DNA of 64,000 bases from Rhizobium leguminosarum bv. viciae USDA 2370 (GCF_002008365.1 NZ_MRDL01000047.1:287275-351274), one strand, 5' to 3'; counted from the first letter of the stretch, positions 1-9,052 are shown. The notes: a model not told the origin generated them from the sequence alone. Made by a program: numbers and translations.

Positions 1-52
1 AGATGCTGACGACTCCACGACGGGCTACTTCCGTCTGCAGCGTTCGTTCTAA
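1..52 (+). CDS. C-terminal end of a probable outer-membrane porin (partial)
   Basis: An open frame enters from the left edge (codons in phase with base 2) and stops with TAA at 50-52. The last residues read ...TGYFRLQRSF. A terminal phenylalanine after alternating polar and aromatic residues is the usual C-terminal signature of an outer-membrane beta-barrel, and rhizobial RopA/Omp2b-type porins end in a very similar way. A strong terminator follows immediately, which fits a highly expressed gene. Only about 16 residues are visible, so the porin assignment rests on this tail alone. Confidence 0.55.
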   Translation, partial: DADDSTTGYFRLQRSF

Positions 53-78
53 TCTGATCTGACTTCGGTCAATCAGGA

Positions 79-108
79 AAGCCCGGCTCTCGAGCCGGGC
101 TTTTTGTA
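79..108 (+). terminator. Rho-independent terminator after the porin gene
   Basis: A perfect 10-bp stem (79-88 with 93-102, loop CTCG) is followed by a run of T. It lies 26 nt after the porin stop and faces the convergent alpha/beta hydrolase gene. Confidence 0.9.
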
Positions 109-155
109 TTTGGGCGAGACTGGCACGTTGTGCCAGCTGACCAGTGTCGATGAGG

Positions 156-1064
156 TTATCGGCAGGTGGCGAGAAAAGTGCGAATTGCTGTGGGGATGTT
201 ATCGAGATGCAGGAGCGGGGCATGGCCTTGCCCTTCGGCAGTATGTCGGATCAAGCCCGAATGCCGCCGCGCCATTTCGCCGGCGCTTTCCTGTGAAAGC
301 AGCGACGTATTTTCGCCACGGATCAGCATGAGTGGCAACCGGCTCAGGCTTTCGAATTGCCCCCAGAGATCAGGCAGCGGCTGGCTGAAATCGATCGATT
401 TCAGTGCCTCCGCGATCGCCGGGTCGAAATCGGCGATCGGCCTTCCGCTGATATCGCGATAAAGGGCAAGCGCCATCTCGCGCCAGTCTTGCTCCGCAAG
501 CGCGGTAAACGACGCGCCATGATTTTCCTTCAATAGATCGACCGCTTCGTTCCAGTCCGCCGGCTTCCTGCCGCTGTTGAGGTAATCGCGGATCCGTGCC
601 AGCCCCTCAGCCTCGAGTACAGGTCCGATATCGTTGAGGACGACGGCTTCGAGGAGATCCGGCCGTGTCGCCGCGATCAGGTGCAGGATCAGCCCGCCGC
701 GCGACGTGCCGATGAAAATCGCCCGCTCGATGCCTAGCGCTGCGCAGGCGGCAATGACGTCGCCAGCCTCGACGGCGAGATTGTAGTTCGCCTTGTTGTC
801 GTCCCATGCCGAGTTTCCCCGCCCGCGCGAATCGAGTGCGATCACCCTGCGCGGTGCTGTCATATCCCGGGAGAGAAGCAGCGCAAGCGGATGAAAATCC
901 CGTGTATTGCGGGTCAGGCCGGGCAGGCAGATTACCGGCAGCCATCCGGCGGTTGCTGGCTGGTCGGGTGGGTAGTCGCGGGCATAAAGCCTCAGGCCAT
1001 CAGAAGAAGTGAAAAATCGCTCCTGGAAACCACCTGCATCCGTATCCGGCATCACATCCCTCAA
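156..1064 (-). CDS. Alpha/beta hydrolase
   Basis: A 302-residue alpha/beta-hydrolase-fold protein; substrate unknown. The nucleophile elbow GTSRGG places the catalytic serine at residue 121, the oxyanion region LPGLTRN lies near residue 48, and the catalytic histidine is in GQGHAP near residue 281. The acid position reads RGENTS, so a glutamate or neighbouring residue may serve there. No signal peptide is visible, so it is probably cytoplasmic. The start could be Met1 or Met5. It converges on the upstream porin gene and is separated from the transglycosylase gene behind it by about 50 nt. It could be an esterase, haloalkane-dehalogenase-like or lactonase-like enzyme; sequence alone does not decide. 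Confidence 0.85.
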   Translation of the reverse strand: MRDVMPDTDAGGFQERFFTSSDGLRLYARDYPPDQPATAGWLPVICLPGLTRNTRDFHPLALLLSRDMTAPRRVIALDSRGRGNSAWDDNKANYNLAVEAGDVIAACAALGIERAIFIGTSRGGLILHLIAATRPDLLEAVVLNDIGPVLEAEGLARIRDYLNSGRKPADWNEAVDLLKENHGASFTALAEQDWREMALALYRDISGRPIADFDPAIAEALKSIDFSQPLPDLWGQFESLSRLPLMLIRGENTSLLSQESAGEMARRHSGLIRHTAEGQGHAPLLHLDNIPTAIRTFLATCR

Positions 1065-1117
1065 GACCTGTTTGACCCCGAAGATGTAACTTGCTTTTCA
1101 AGCCGCGCCAAACGGCT

Positions 1118-3193
1118 TCAGGAGGCGCTGCGTCCGCCGATCAGGTCACGCTCGATATCGGTGGGCTGGCCGAGGCGAGCCTTGTAAACTTCGTAATTCT
1201 CCATCACCCGCTGCACATAGTTGCGCGTTTCGGGGAAGGGGATGCGCTCGATCCAGTCGACGATCTCGTCGATCGGCCTGCCGCGCGGATCGCCGTAGCG
1301 GCCGATCCATTCCGGCACCCGCTTCGGCCCGGCATTATAGGCAATGAAGGTGAGGATATAGGAACCGCCGAAGGCGTCGATCTGCTCGCCGAGATAATGC
1401 GCACCGAGTGTGGCGTTATAGCCGGCATCGGCCGTCAGCTTGTCCTTGGAAAAGGCGATGTTATTGCGCTTGGCTACCGCCTGGGCCGTGCCCGGCAGAA
1501 GCTGCAGCAGGCCGCGCGCATTCGCCGCCGAAACGGCGGCCGGGTTGAAGGCGCTTTCCTGCCGGGCGATGGCATAGGCGAGTGCCTTGCCGGAGCCAGA
1601 TATATTGGCGTTCGCCGGGATCACGCCGATCGGAAAGGCAAGCGCTGCGACATCGATGCCGCGCCCATAGGCGATCTTGCCGATTTGCAGCGACAGATGA
1701 TGATCGCCGGATTGCTCGGCCTGGGCCGCAAGGACAGCCAATTCACCGGGGCTTTGCAGTTGGTCGGCGAGCGCGAGATAGAGAATGGCGGCCCGCCATC
1801 CATGGCCGGCGGCCTCCAGTCGGGCGATCGCCTGCACGGCTTCGCGTGCCTGGAAGCGTTGCCGGTCAGCCGTGCTCGGTGCAGGATAGGTGACATTAAG
1901 CGTCTTTCGCCCCAGCCTTTCCGCCGCGAGCTGGCCATAGAAGGTGCCGGGAAAATTCGCGGCCTTCGCATAGAATTCGCTGGATTTGCCGGGGCCTCCG
2001 GCCTCCGCTGCGCGTCCCAGCCAATACCAGGCGCGTGAGACCGAGATCGGCCCGTTTGAGGTCTCGAGGATCTTGCGGAAGTGTTTTTCTGCCGTTGTCG
2101 GGTCCTGCAGGCCGCGAAGCGCGTACCATCCGGCGTGGAATTCAGCCTCGACGATATCCGTCGGGCTCGTTGCGGCGTAGTTTGCGACGATGCGATAGGC
2201 CGGCTTGAATTGTCCCTGGTCGACGAGACCACGGCTGACGATACGTTGCTCGTTCCACCATTCGCCGGAATTGACGAGTTCGCTACGCTCGGGCGGCATC
2301 TGCTCGAGAAGTGCTGCCGCCTCGGCATATTTGTCCTGTTTGCGCAGATATTCGATCCGCGCAAACAACAGCCCGGCATCGGCTCGCCACTTCGCATCGA
2401 CGGCGTTGAGCAAGGCGCCGGCATTGCCGGCTTTGGCGTCAACGGCAGCCCAGGCCTTGTAGAGCGACTGGGCCTGGCCCATGTCGCCGAAGCGCTTGGC
2501 CTGCGCCACCCGGCCGCGATACATCAGATAGTCCATCCGCGCCTTATGGTCGGCGGGCGTCAACAGCGCGGAAAACTCGACGAGGATCTTGTCCTCGGTC
2601 GCCTTGTCGAGAGCCTCCCCTCGCCAGACTTTGCGGATATATTTTGCCGCCTGCGCCTGCTTGCCTGATGCAACCAGCGCCCGGCCGAGGATGACGGCGC
2701 CCTGCATCGTCTCAGGCGCGGTATCGCTGAAGGCGGCAAGTATGGCGGAAGGGGCGGGATTTTCGTCATAGAGCGCGCGCTCGGAATAGGCGCGCAGCCG
2801 CGAAAGACCCGGCCAGCCCTTGAGCTCCTGCGCGGCGCTGGCGATTTCATAGGAGGGAACGCCCTTTAATCCGGAAACGGCAATCGCCCAGGTGAGGATA
2901 TGCCGGTCGAGCGTAGCGTCGCGCATGCTGTCACGGATCGAAAGAGCCAGTTGCGGGTCCTTGTCGGAAAGCGCATCCAGGCCGGCTTTCAGGTCGCCGC
3001 TGACAGGCGCGATAGCCGGGTTGCGCGGAATGGCGCCCGTTGTCATCGATTCCGGTATGGCTGTCTCGGGAATGAAGCCGAGCGGCTTGACATCAGGCAT
3101 AGGAGTGCTCTCGCCGGGAAGCGGCGACGCAACACTGCCCCACGCGGCGGCAACAAAGCCGAAGGCGGACAGAATCAGGACAGCTTTCTTCAT
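1118..3193 (-). CDS. Soluble lytic murein transglycosylase (Slt family)
   Basis: Cleaves the MurNAc-GlcNAc bond of peptidoglycan in the periplasm to give 1,6-anhydro ends. The chosen start is the Met preceding KKAVLILSAFGFV, which gives a 691-residue protein with a clear signal peptide; an upstream in-frame start would add 11 charged residues in front of it. The long central part is alpha-helical and superhelix-like, as in Slt70. The C-terminal SLT domain contains ARQESAFNP (catalytic Glu near residue 546), GLLQLLPGTA and AYNAGPKRV. The gene is divergent from dapA. Confidence 0.93.
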   Translation of the reverse strand: MKKAVLILSAFGFVAAAWGSVASPLPGESTPMPDVKPLGFIPETAIPESMTTGAIPRNPAIAPVSGDLKAGLDALSDKDPQLALSIRDSMRDATLDRHILTWAIAVSGLKGVPSYEIASAAQELKGWPGLSRLRAYSERALYDENPAPSAILAAFSDTAPETMQGAVILGRALVASGKQAQAAKYIRKVWRGEALDKATEDKILVEFSALLTPADHKARMDYLMYRGRVAQAKRFGDMGQAQSLYKAWAAVDAKAGNAGALLNAVDAKWRADAGLLFARIEYLRKQDKYAEAAALLEQMPPERSELVNSGEWWNEQRIVSRGLVDQGQFKPAYRIVANYAATSPTDIVEAEFHAGWYALRGLQDPTTAEKHFRKILETSNGPISVSRAWYWLGRAAEAGGPGKSSEFYAKAANFPGTFYGQLAAERLGRKTLNVTYPAPSTADRQRFQAREAVQAIARLEAAGHGWRAAILYLALADQLQSPGELAVLAAQAEQSGDHHLSLQIGKIAYGRGIDVAALAFPIGVIPANANISGSGKALAYAIARQESAFNPAAVSAANARGLLQLLPGTAQAVAKRNNIAFSKDKLTADAGYNATLGAHYLGEQIDAFGGSYILTFIAYNAGPKRVPEWIGRYGDPRGRPIDEIVDWIERIPFPETRNYVQRVMENYEVYKARLGQPTDIERDLIGGRSAS

Positions 3194-3318
3194 CCGGGAT
3201 CTCGCAACGAAAACACGCCCTGCCATTAGGCTAGAGGCATCTTAACGAAACCTTACCGTACCAGGTAAAATTCATTCACATCTGCTATCGGAATTTGCCC
3301 TAAACCGAACTCTACGCG

Positions 3319-3347
3319 CTTGTCGCGATGATTTCGGCGCTCTATGG
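3319..3347 (+). promoter_or_regulatory. Probable sigma-70 promoter of dapA
   Basis: CTTGTC at 3319-3324, a 17-nt spacer, and CTATGG at 3342-3347. This fits the rhizobial housekeeping pattern (CTTGAC, 17 nt, CTATAT). Transcription would begin near 3354, about 55 nt before the dapA start. Confidence 0.6.
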
Positions 3348-3407
3348 TGCGCAACTCTTATTCATGGAATGCGGCCGAAGCAAGGATTTGGTCGTGAGGA
3401 GCTTTGC

Positions 3408-4292
3408 ATGTTCAATGGGTCCATTCCCGCCCTCGTCACCCCCTTCACCGATGCCGGACTGATCGACGAAGATAGCTTCGCCGCGCATGTCGACTGGCAG
3501 ATCAAGGAAGGCAGCGCCGGTCTCGTCCCGGTCGGCACGACGGGCGAATCCCCGACGCTGTCGCATGCCGAACACAAACGGGTGGTGGAACTCTGCATCG
3601 AAGTTGCCGCAAAGCGCGTTCCCGTCATGGCCGGCGCCGGCTCGAACAATACGCGGGAGGCGATCGAGCTCGCCCAGCATGCCGAAAAGGTCGGTGCGAA
3701 CGCCGTTTTGGTCGTCACTCCCTATTACAACAAGCCGACGCAGAAGGGTTTGATCGCGCATTTTTCAGCCATCGCCGAGGCCGTCGATCTGCCGATCTAT
3801 ATCTATAATATCCCCGGCCGCTCGGTGGTCGACATGACGCCGGAAACGATGGGTGCGCTCGCCAAGGCGCACAAGAATATTGTCGGCGTCAAGGATGCAA
3901 CGGGCAAGATCGAGCGCGTCTCCGAACAGCGCATCACCTGCGGCACGGATTTCAGGCAGCTGTCCGGAGAGGATGCGACGGCGCTCGGCTTCAACGCCCA
4001 TGGCGGTGTCGGCTGTATTTCGGTAACCGCCAATGTCGCCCCGCGCCTCTGTGCCGACTTCCAGGCGGCGACACTGGCAGGCGACTATGCCCGCGCGCTG
4101 GAATTTCAGGATCGGCTGATGCCGCTGCACAAGGCGATCTTCCTTGAGCCGGGTCTTTGCGGTGCCAAATACGGGCTCTCCAAGCTTGGTCGGATGAGCC
4201 GCAACGTCCGCTCGCCGCTGCTTTCGACGCTGGAGCCGGCAACGGAATCAGCGATCGACGCCGCCATGCGCCATGCAGGCCTTTTGAACTGA
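3408..4292 (+). CDS. dapA: 4-hydroxy-tetrahydrodipicolinate synthase
   Basis: Condenses pyruvate with aspartate semialdehyde, the first committed step of lysine and diaminopimelate synthesis. The protein has 294 residues, the usual family length. The Schiff-base lysine is Lys162 in GVKDATG, the catalytic tyrosine is Tyr133 in YIYNIPGR, and the threonine pair is Thr44-Thr45 in VGTTGESPT. The start is the ATG at 3408 because GTGAGGA lies 7 nt upstream and the family's N-terminus (MFNGSIPALVTPF) begins there; the in-frame ATG at 3369 adds an unlikely 13-residue tail. smpB follows about 100 nt downstream. Confidence 0.97.
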   Translation: MFNGSIPALVTPFTDAGLIDEDSFAAHVDWQIKEGSAGLVPVGTTGESPTLSHAEHKRVVELCIEVAAKRVPVMAGAGSNNTREAIELAQHAEKVGANAVLVVTPYYNKPTQKGLIAHFSAIAEAVDLPIYIYNIPGRSVVDMTPETMGALAKAHKNIVGVKDATGKIERVSEQRITCGTDFRQLSGEDATALGFNAHGGVGCISVTANVAPRLCADFQAATLAGDYARALEFQDRLMPLHKAIFLEPGLCGAKYGLSKLGRMSRNVRSPLLSTLEPATESAIDAAMRHAGLLN

Positions 4293-4393
4293 CGGGACCG
4301 GCCTTCTTCACAAGACGGGGTCTCTCCCTTACATAAAGGGCAAGAAATGAGGGCGCGGCTTTTCGCGCCCTAAAAAGAAATTGGAATGTCGTC

Positions 4394-4873
4394 ATGGCCC
4401 CCAAAGGCAGCCAGCGCGTGGTGAACAAGGTCGTGGCCGAAAACCGCAAGGCCCGCTTCAACTACGAGATCATCGATACCTACGAGGCCGGCCTCGTGCT
4501 GATGGGCACGGAGGTCAAGGCGCTGCGCGAAGGCAAGGCCAATATCGCCGAATCCTACGCCTCGGATGAGGGCGGCGAGATCTGGCTGATCAATTCCTAC
4601 TTGCCGGAATATCTGCAAGCCAACCGCTTCAATCACGAACCGCGCCGACGCCGCAAGCTGCTGCTGTCGGGCCGTGAAATCCATCGCCTGCGCTCGGCCA
4701 TCAACCGCGAAGGCATGACGCTGATCCCGTTGAAGATCTATTTCAACGATCGCGGTCGGGCGAAGATGGAGCTGGCGCTGGCCAAGGGCAAGAAATTGCA
4801 CGACAAGCGCGAGTCGGAGAAGGAACGCGATTGGAATCGGCAGAAGAGCCGCCTGCTGAAGGATAGAGGCTAA
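4394..4873 (+). CDS. smpB: SsrA-binding protein SmpB
   Basis: Binds tmRNA and delivers it to stalled ribosomes for trans-translation. The 159-residue length and the features match the family: early VVAENRKARFNYEI, the central LMGTEVKALREGK segment, and a basic C-terminal tail rich in Lys and Arg (KKLHDKRESEKERDW). It lies downstream of dapA in the same direction. A short hairpin (4350-4371) stands between them but lacks a following T-run, so read-through from dapA is possible. No tmRNA gene is seen nearby. Confidence 0.97.
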   Translation: MAPKGSQRVVNKVVAENRKARFNYEIIDTYEAGLVLMGTEVKALREGKANIAESYASDEGGEIWLINSYLPEYLQANRFNHEPRRRRKLLLSGREIHRLRSAINREGMTLIPLKIYFNDRGRAKMELALAKGKKLHDKRESEKERDWNRQKSRLLKDRG

Positions 4874-4945
4874 CCACGACGCCGTGGCTGACGATCACCA
4901 GTCCAATCCGGCCCTTATCGCGCGACTTCGAGACGCCCGACGAGA

Positions 4946-5527
4946 TCAGTCTTCGAAATCGCTGGCCGGGGCGACTTCGGCCTGGCGTGGCGCCCGCTCC
5001 GAGGGATCGCGACCGATTTCAGCCTTCAGAGACAAGAGATCGATGAAATGATCGGCCTGACGGCGCAGGTCGTCGGCTATCATCGGCGGCTGGGTTGCCA
5101 TGGTTGAGATCACCGAGACCTTGCGGCCTCTGCGCTGCAACGCCTCGACCAGGTTCGTGAAGTCGCCGTCGCCCGAGAAGATGACGAGATGATCGACCGT
5201 TTCGGACTGTTCCATCGCGTCGATCGCAAGCTCGATGTCCATGTTGCCCTTGATCTTTCGGCGACCCATGGAATCTGTGAATTCCTTGGCGGGCTTGGTG
5301 ACGACTTTGTAGCCGTTGTAATCGAGCCAGTCGATCAGAGGCCGGATCGATGAATACTCCTGATCCTCGATCAGAGCGGTATAATAATATGCGCGCAGCA
5401 GGTATCCGCGTTTCTGGAATGCTTTCAAGAGCTTGCGGTAATCTATGTCAAATCCCAGGCTCTTGGATGCAGCGTAGAGGTTGGCGCCGTCAATGAAGAG
5501 TGCAATTTTTTCGCGTGGGTCAAACAT
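4946..5527 (-). CDS. NYN-domain (LabA/DUF88-type) protein, putative ribonuclease
   Basis: A 193-residue protein whose first ~160 residues form a NYN (PIN-like) domain. The conserved acidic positions of the fold are visible: FIDGAN (Asp13), MDIELAIDA, and FSGDGDF. Such domains bind a metal and are thought to process RNA; the substrate here is unknown. The last ~30 residues are variable and acidic. It converges on smpB and diverges from rpoZ across a 297-nt intergenic region. Confidence 0.85.
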   Translation of the reverse strand: MFDPREKIALFIDGANLYAASKSLGFDIDYRKLLKAFQKRGYLLRAYYYTALIEDQEYSSIRPLIDWLDYNGYKVVTKPAKEFTDSMGRRKIKGNMDIELAIDAMEQSETVDHLVIFSGDGDFTNLVEALQRRGRKVSVISTMATQPPMIADDLRRQADHFIDLLSLKAEIGRDPSERAPRQAEVAPASDFED

Positions 5528-5755
5528 CGCTTACCAATCCAATGAGAGCAATCGAAATTCGCAGGTGCCAAACTTCAATAAAAACAATAGCTTGTGTTTC
5601 GATTTCGATTTGATCCTTACTTTATGAATTATTCATATATGAAAGATTTAGGGCACGATTCGACATATTCCAAGCAACCTTCGGTGGAATTATGACATTC
5701 TCCATGGAAATCTAGCTCAGCCGCGGATAAAGACGAGGGGAGCCGGAATGAAAAA

Positions 5756-5784
5756 CTTGTATTTGCCCGGTTTTAATTGTATCG
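5756..5784 (+). promoter_or_regulatory. Possible sigma-70 promoter of rpoZ
   Basis: CTTGTA at 5756-5761, a 17-nt spacer, and GTATCG at 5779-5784. The spacing is right and the -35 is good, but the -10 is moderate. It would start transcription about 35 nt before rpoZ. Confidence 0.45.
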
Positions 5785-5824
5785 GGCGTGCTAATCCCGA
5801 AATGACGACCGTAAAGGACAGGCA

Positions 5825-6229
5825 ATGGCCCGTGTCACAGTTGAAGATTGCATCGACAAGGTGGAGAACCGCTTCGAGCTGGTTCTGCTCGCCAGCCACC
5901 GCGCCCGGCTGATTTCCCAGGGTGCCTCGATCACCATCGATCGTGACAATGACAAGAATCCCGTTGTGGCCCTGCGCGAAATCGCCGACGAGACGCTTTC
6001 GCCCGACGACCTCAAGGAAGATCTGATCCATTCGCTGCAGAAGCATGTCGAAGTCGACGAGCCCGAGCCCGATCCGGCAAGCATGATCGCCGCCGGCAGT
6101 GTCGCCGCAGCCGACAGCGAAGAGCAGGACGACCTGCCGGAGACGATCACGTTCGACCAGATGTCGGAAGAAGAGCTGCTTGCCGGCATCGAAGGCCTCG
6201 TGCCGCCGGAAAAGAGCGACGACTACTAA
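5825..6229 (+). CDS. rpoZ: RNA polymerase omega subunit
   Basis: Small subunit that helps fold and hold beta-prime in RNA polymerase. The 134-residue protein opens with MARVTVEDCIDKVENRFELV and contains the family core (LASHRARLISQGA, NPVVALREIA). After residue ~75 comes an acidic tail rich in Glu and Asp (VDEPEPDPAS; EEQDDLPE), longer than in E. coli omega (about 90 residues) and usual for rhizobia. It lies directly upstream of rsh. In E. coli, omega contributes to the ppGpp site on RNA polymerase, so the adjacency is functionally suggestive. Confidence 0.95.
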   Translation: MARVTVEDCIDKVENRFELVLLASHRARLISQGASITIDRDNDKNPVVALREIADETLSPDDLKEDLIHSLQKHVEVDEPEPDPASMIAAGSVAAADSEEQDDLPETITFDQMSEEELLAGIEGLVPPEKSDDY

Positions 6230-6345
6230 GCGCGTCGGCCGGATCGCCGGTCGCATCGCTTGAGTATGATCCTCCCGGTCGCATTGATGCGATCCGGAAA
6301 AATGCTTCATGCGATGCAAAAGAGCGACGATTACCAATCGTCAAT

Positions 6346-6374
6346 CTTGCACCTTTATTGCTTAGGCATATTAT
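6346..6374 (+). promoter_or_regulatory. Sigma-70 promoter of rsh
   Basis: CTTGCA at 6346-6351, exactly 17 nt, then TATTAT at 6369-6374. This is one of the best matches to the housekeeping promoter in the window. It predicts a start near 6381, only a few nt before the hairpin at 6386. Confidence 0.65.
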
Positions 6375-6385
6375 TGCCCATGTGT

Positions 6386-6420
6386 GCGCCAATCGTTGAT
6401 TGGCGCGCTTTTATTTTTAT
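6386..6420 (+). terminator. Terminator-like hairpin between rsh promoter and rsh start
   Basis: A perfect 9-bp stem (6386-6394 with 6398-6406, 3-nt loop) is followed by GCTTTTATTTTTAT. It has the full form of an intrinsic terminator. It may end rpoZ transcripts, or it may sit at the very 5' end of the rsh mRNA. Confidence 0.7.
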
Positions 6421-6435
6421 CGGAGTGGCTTTGGA

Positions 6436-8670
6436 ATGATGCGGCAGTACGAGCTCGTGGAGCGGGTTCAGCAATACAAGCCCGATGCCAATGAAGCACT
6501 GCTGAACAAAGCCTATGTCTACGCCATGCAGAAGCACGGCCAGCAAAAACGCGCGAGCGGCGATCCGTATATTTCCCATCCGCTCGAGGTCGCTGCCATC
6601 CTCACCGACATGCACCTCGATGAATCGACGATCGCGGTTGCTCTGCTGCACGATACGATCGAGGATACGACGGCGACACGCGCCGAGATCGATGAACTCT
6701 TCGGCGAGGATATCGGCCGCCTGGTCGAGGGTTTGACGAAGATCAAGAAGCTCGATCTCGTTACCAAGAAGGCCAAGCAGGCGGAAAACCTGCGCAAGCT
6801 GCTGCTCGCCATTTCTGACGATGTGCGCGTACTGCTCGTCAAGCTGGCTGATCGCCTGCACAATATGCGCACCCTCGATCACATGTCGGCCGACAAGCGT
6901 GCCCGCATTTCCGAGGAGACGATGGAAATCTATGCGCCGCTCGCCGGCCGCATGGGCATGCAGGACATGCGCGAGGAACTCGAGGAACTCTCCTTCCGGC
7001 ATATGAACCCGGAAGCCTATGAGACCGTCACCAAAAGACTGGAAGAGCTTTCGAAGCGCAACGAGGGCATCGTCAAGAAGATCGAGGCCGAACTGCGCGA
7101 CCTGCTGGTGGCAAGCGGCCTGACGAGCGCCTACGTCAAGGGCCGGCAGAAGAAGCCCTATTCGGTCTTCCGCAAGATGCAGTCGAAGTCGCTTTCGTTC
7201 GAGCAGCTTTCCGATGTCTACGGCTTCCGCCTGATCGTCGAGGATATCCCTTCCTGTTATCGGGCGCTCGGCATCGTCCACACGCGCTGGCGCGTTGTGC
7301 CCGGCCGCTTCAAGGACTATATCTCGACGCCGAAGCAGAACGATTACCGTTCGCTGCACACCACCATCGTCGGTCCTTCCAGCCAGCGCATCGAACTGCA
7401 GATCCGCACCAAGCGCATGCACGAAATCGCCGAATTCGGCATCGCCGCCCACACGCTCTATAAGGATGGCGCCACCAATGCCGATGGCGACATCCTTTCT
7501 CGCGAATCCAATGCCTATTCCTGGCTGCGCCATACGATCGAGGCCCTAGCCGAGGGTGACAGCCCGGAAGAATTCCTCGAGCACACCAAGCTCGAGTTGT
7601 TCCAGGATCAGGTCTTCTGCTTCACGCCGAAGGGCAAGCTGATTGCCCTGCCGCGTGGCGCCACCCCGATCGATTTCGCCTATGCGGTTCACACCAACAT
7701 CGGCGATACCACCGTGGGCGCCAAGATCAACGGCCGTATCATGCCGCTGGTGACGCGGCTTGCCAATGGCGACGAGGTCGAGATTATCCGCTCCGGCGTG
7801 CAGGTTCCGCCCGCCGCCTGGGAGGAAATCGTCGTGACCGGCAAGGCGCGCGCCGCCATCCGCCGGGCCACCCGTATGGCGATCCGCAAGCAATATGCCG
7901 GCCTTGGCCACCGCATTCTCGAGCGCACCTTCAATAGGGCCGGCAAGATCTTCTCGCGTGAGGCGATGAAGCCGGCGCTGCACCGTCTTGGCCAGAAGGA
8001 TGTCGAGGATGCGATCGCCGCCGTCGGTCGCGGCGAGATGTCCTCGCTCGACGTGCTGCGCGCCGTCTATCCCGATCATCAGGATGAGCGCGTCACCGTG
8101 AAGCCCTCCGGCGACGACGGTTGGTTCAACGTCCGCAGTGCCGCCGGCATGATCTTCAAGATCCCCGGCAAGACCAAGGCCGGGCACGACGGTGGCCATT
8201 CGGAAATCGACGCGGATGCCGATATCGGGCCGATCCGCGGACTGTCCGGCAATGTCGACGTCAAGTTCGCGCCGACCGGCGCCGTGCCCGGCGATCGCAT
8301 CGTCGGCATCATGGACCAAGGCAAGGGCATCACCATCTATCCGATCCAGTCGCCGAGCCTGCAGCGCTTCGACGATCAGCCCGACCGCTGGATCGACGTG
8401 CGCTGGGATCTCGACGAAGCCAACAAGTCGCGTTTCATGGCGCGCATCATGGTGAATGGGCTGAATGAACCCGGCACGCTTGCCAAGGTCGCCCAGACGG
8501 TCGCAGGCCTCGATGTCAATATCCGCTTGCTGAACACAGTGCGGGTGGCTGCCGATTTCACCGAAATGATGCTCGAGGTTGAGGTCTGGGATCTGCGCCA
8601 GCTCAATCAGTTGCTCGCCCAGATGAAGGAACTGGATTGCATCGCCACGGTCCGGCGGCTCTACGAGTAA
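6436..8670 (+). CDS. rsh: Bifunctional (p)ppGpp synthetase/hydrolase Rsh
   Basis: Makes and degrades (p)ppGpp, controlling the stringent response; in rhizobia it also affects symbiosis. The protein has 744 residues. The N-terminal HD hydrolase is intact (His48 in SHPLE, His72-Asp73 in LLHDTIEDT, Asp139 in LADRLHNMRT). The synthetase domain shows YSVFRKMQSK and YRSLHT. The RFKD motif at residues 291-294 is the RXKD form of bifunctional enzymes, unlike the EXDD form of monofunctional RelA. A TGS domain (~390-450) and a C-terminal ACT domain (last ~80 residues) follow. The start is ATG 6436 (or the adjacent ATG 6439), served by GGAG at 6422-6425. Confidence 0.96.
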   Translation: MMRQYELVERVQQYKPDANEALLNKAYVYAMQKHGQQKRASGDPYISHPLEVAAILTDMHLDESTIAVALLHDTIEDTTATRAEIDELFGEDIGRLVEGLTKIKKLDLVTKKAKQAENLRKLLLAISDDVRVLLVKLADRLHNMRTLDHMSADKRARISEETMEIYAPLAGRMGMQDMREELEELSFRHMNPEAYETVTKRLEELSKRNEGIVKKIEAELRDLLVASGLTSAYVKGRQKKPYSVFRKMQSKSLSFEQLSDVYGFRLIVEDIPSCYRALGIVHTRWRVVPGRFKDYISTPKQNDYRSLHTTIVGPSSQRIELQIRTKRMHEIAEFGIAAHTLYKDGATNADGDILSRESNAYSWLRHTIEALAEGDSPEEFLEHTKLELFQDQVFCFTPKGKLIALPRGATPIDFAYAVHTNIGDTTVGAKINGRIMPLVTRLANGDEVEIIRSGVQVPPAAWEEIVVTGKARAAIRRATRMAIRKQYAGLGHRILERTFNRAGKIFSREAMKPALHRLGQKDVEDAIAAVGRGEMSSLDVLRAVYPDHQDERVTVKPSGDDGWFNVRSAAGMIFKIPGKTKAGHDGGHSEIDADADIGPIRGLSGNVDVKFAPTGAVPGDRIVGIMDQGKGITIYPIQSPSLQRFDDQPDRWIDVRWDLDEANKSRFMARIMVNGLNEPGTLAKVAQTVAGLDVNIRLLNTVRVAADFTEMMLEVEVWDLRQLNQLLAQMKELDCIATVRRLYE

Positions 8671-8853
8671 GCTTTTGTTAAGCCCTTCAGGGGTTTGGAC
8701 GGAAAATTGCACATTTTATGATCTTGGCGGCGCATCAAAAAGGCAAGCGATGCGCTCAGCGCATGGCTGTCTCCATGTTGCGGCGGTGGTAATTAACCTT
8801 TGCCGAGCCTATCTTCTGGTCTTCGAAACGCAAACAGAAGATGAGACAAGGTA

Positions 8854-9003
8854 ATGTTTGACCCTATCAAGAAATTCGCTCGCGCCTTTCGCGCTCCGAC
8901 CACGCAGGAACGTGAAATGGCATATTTGAACGGCTCGCTCGATCGTATCGATCTCGAGTTTCGTCAGCGCCAGGTCGACCGCGGTCTGTTCCGCAATCGC
9001 TGA
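8854..9003 (+). CDS. DUF3563-type small protein (49 aa)
   Basis: A 49-residue protein with an AAGG ribosome-binding site just upstream. It begins MFDPIKKFARAF, is basic at the N-terminus, and carries the core AYLNGSLDRIDLEFRQRQ followed by VDRGLF. That core resembles the DUF3563 family of very short proteobacterial proteins of unknown function. There is no signal peptide or membrane segment; the N-terminal third could form an amphipathic helix. A hairpin terminator follows, so it is probably transcribed alone or as the end of the rsh unit. It is easily missed because of its size. Confidence 0.7.
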   Translation: MFDPIKKFARAFRAPTTQEREMAYLNGSLDRIDLEFRQRQVDRGLFRNR

Positions 9004-9052
9004 TACTGAACTTAATACTTGAGGCGGGTGAGGGACGTTATACATAACGGAC

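Noticed and set aside
4350..4371. Hairpin between dapA and smpB as a terminator
   Set aside because: 8-bp stem but no T-run on the plus strand; kept only as a possible RNA structure.
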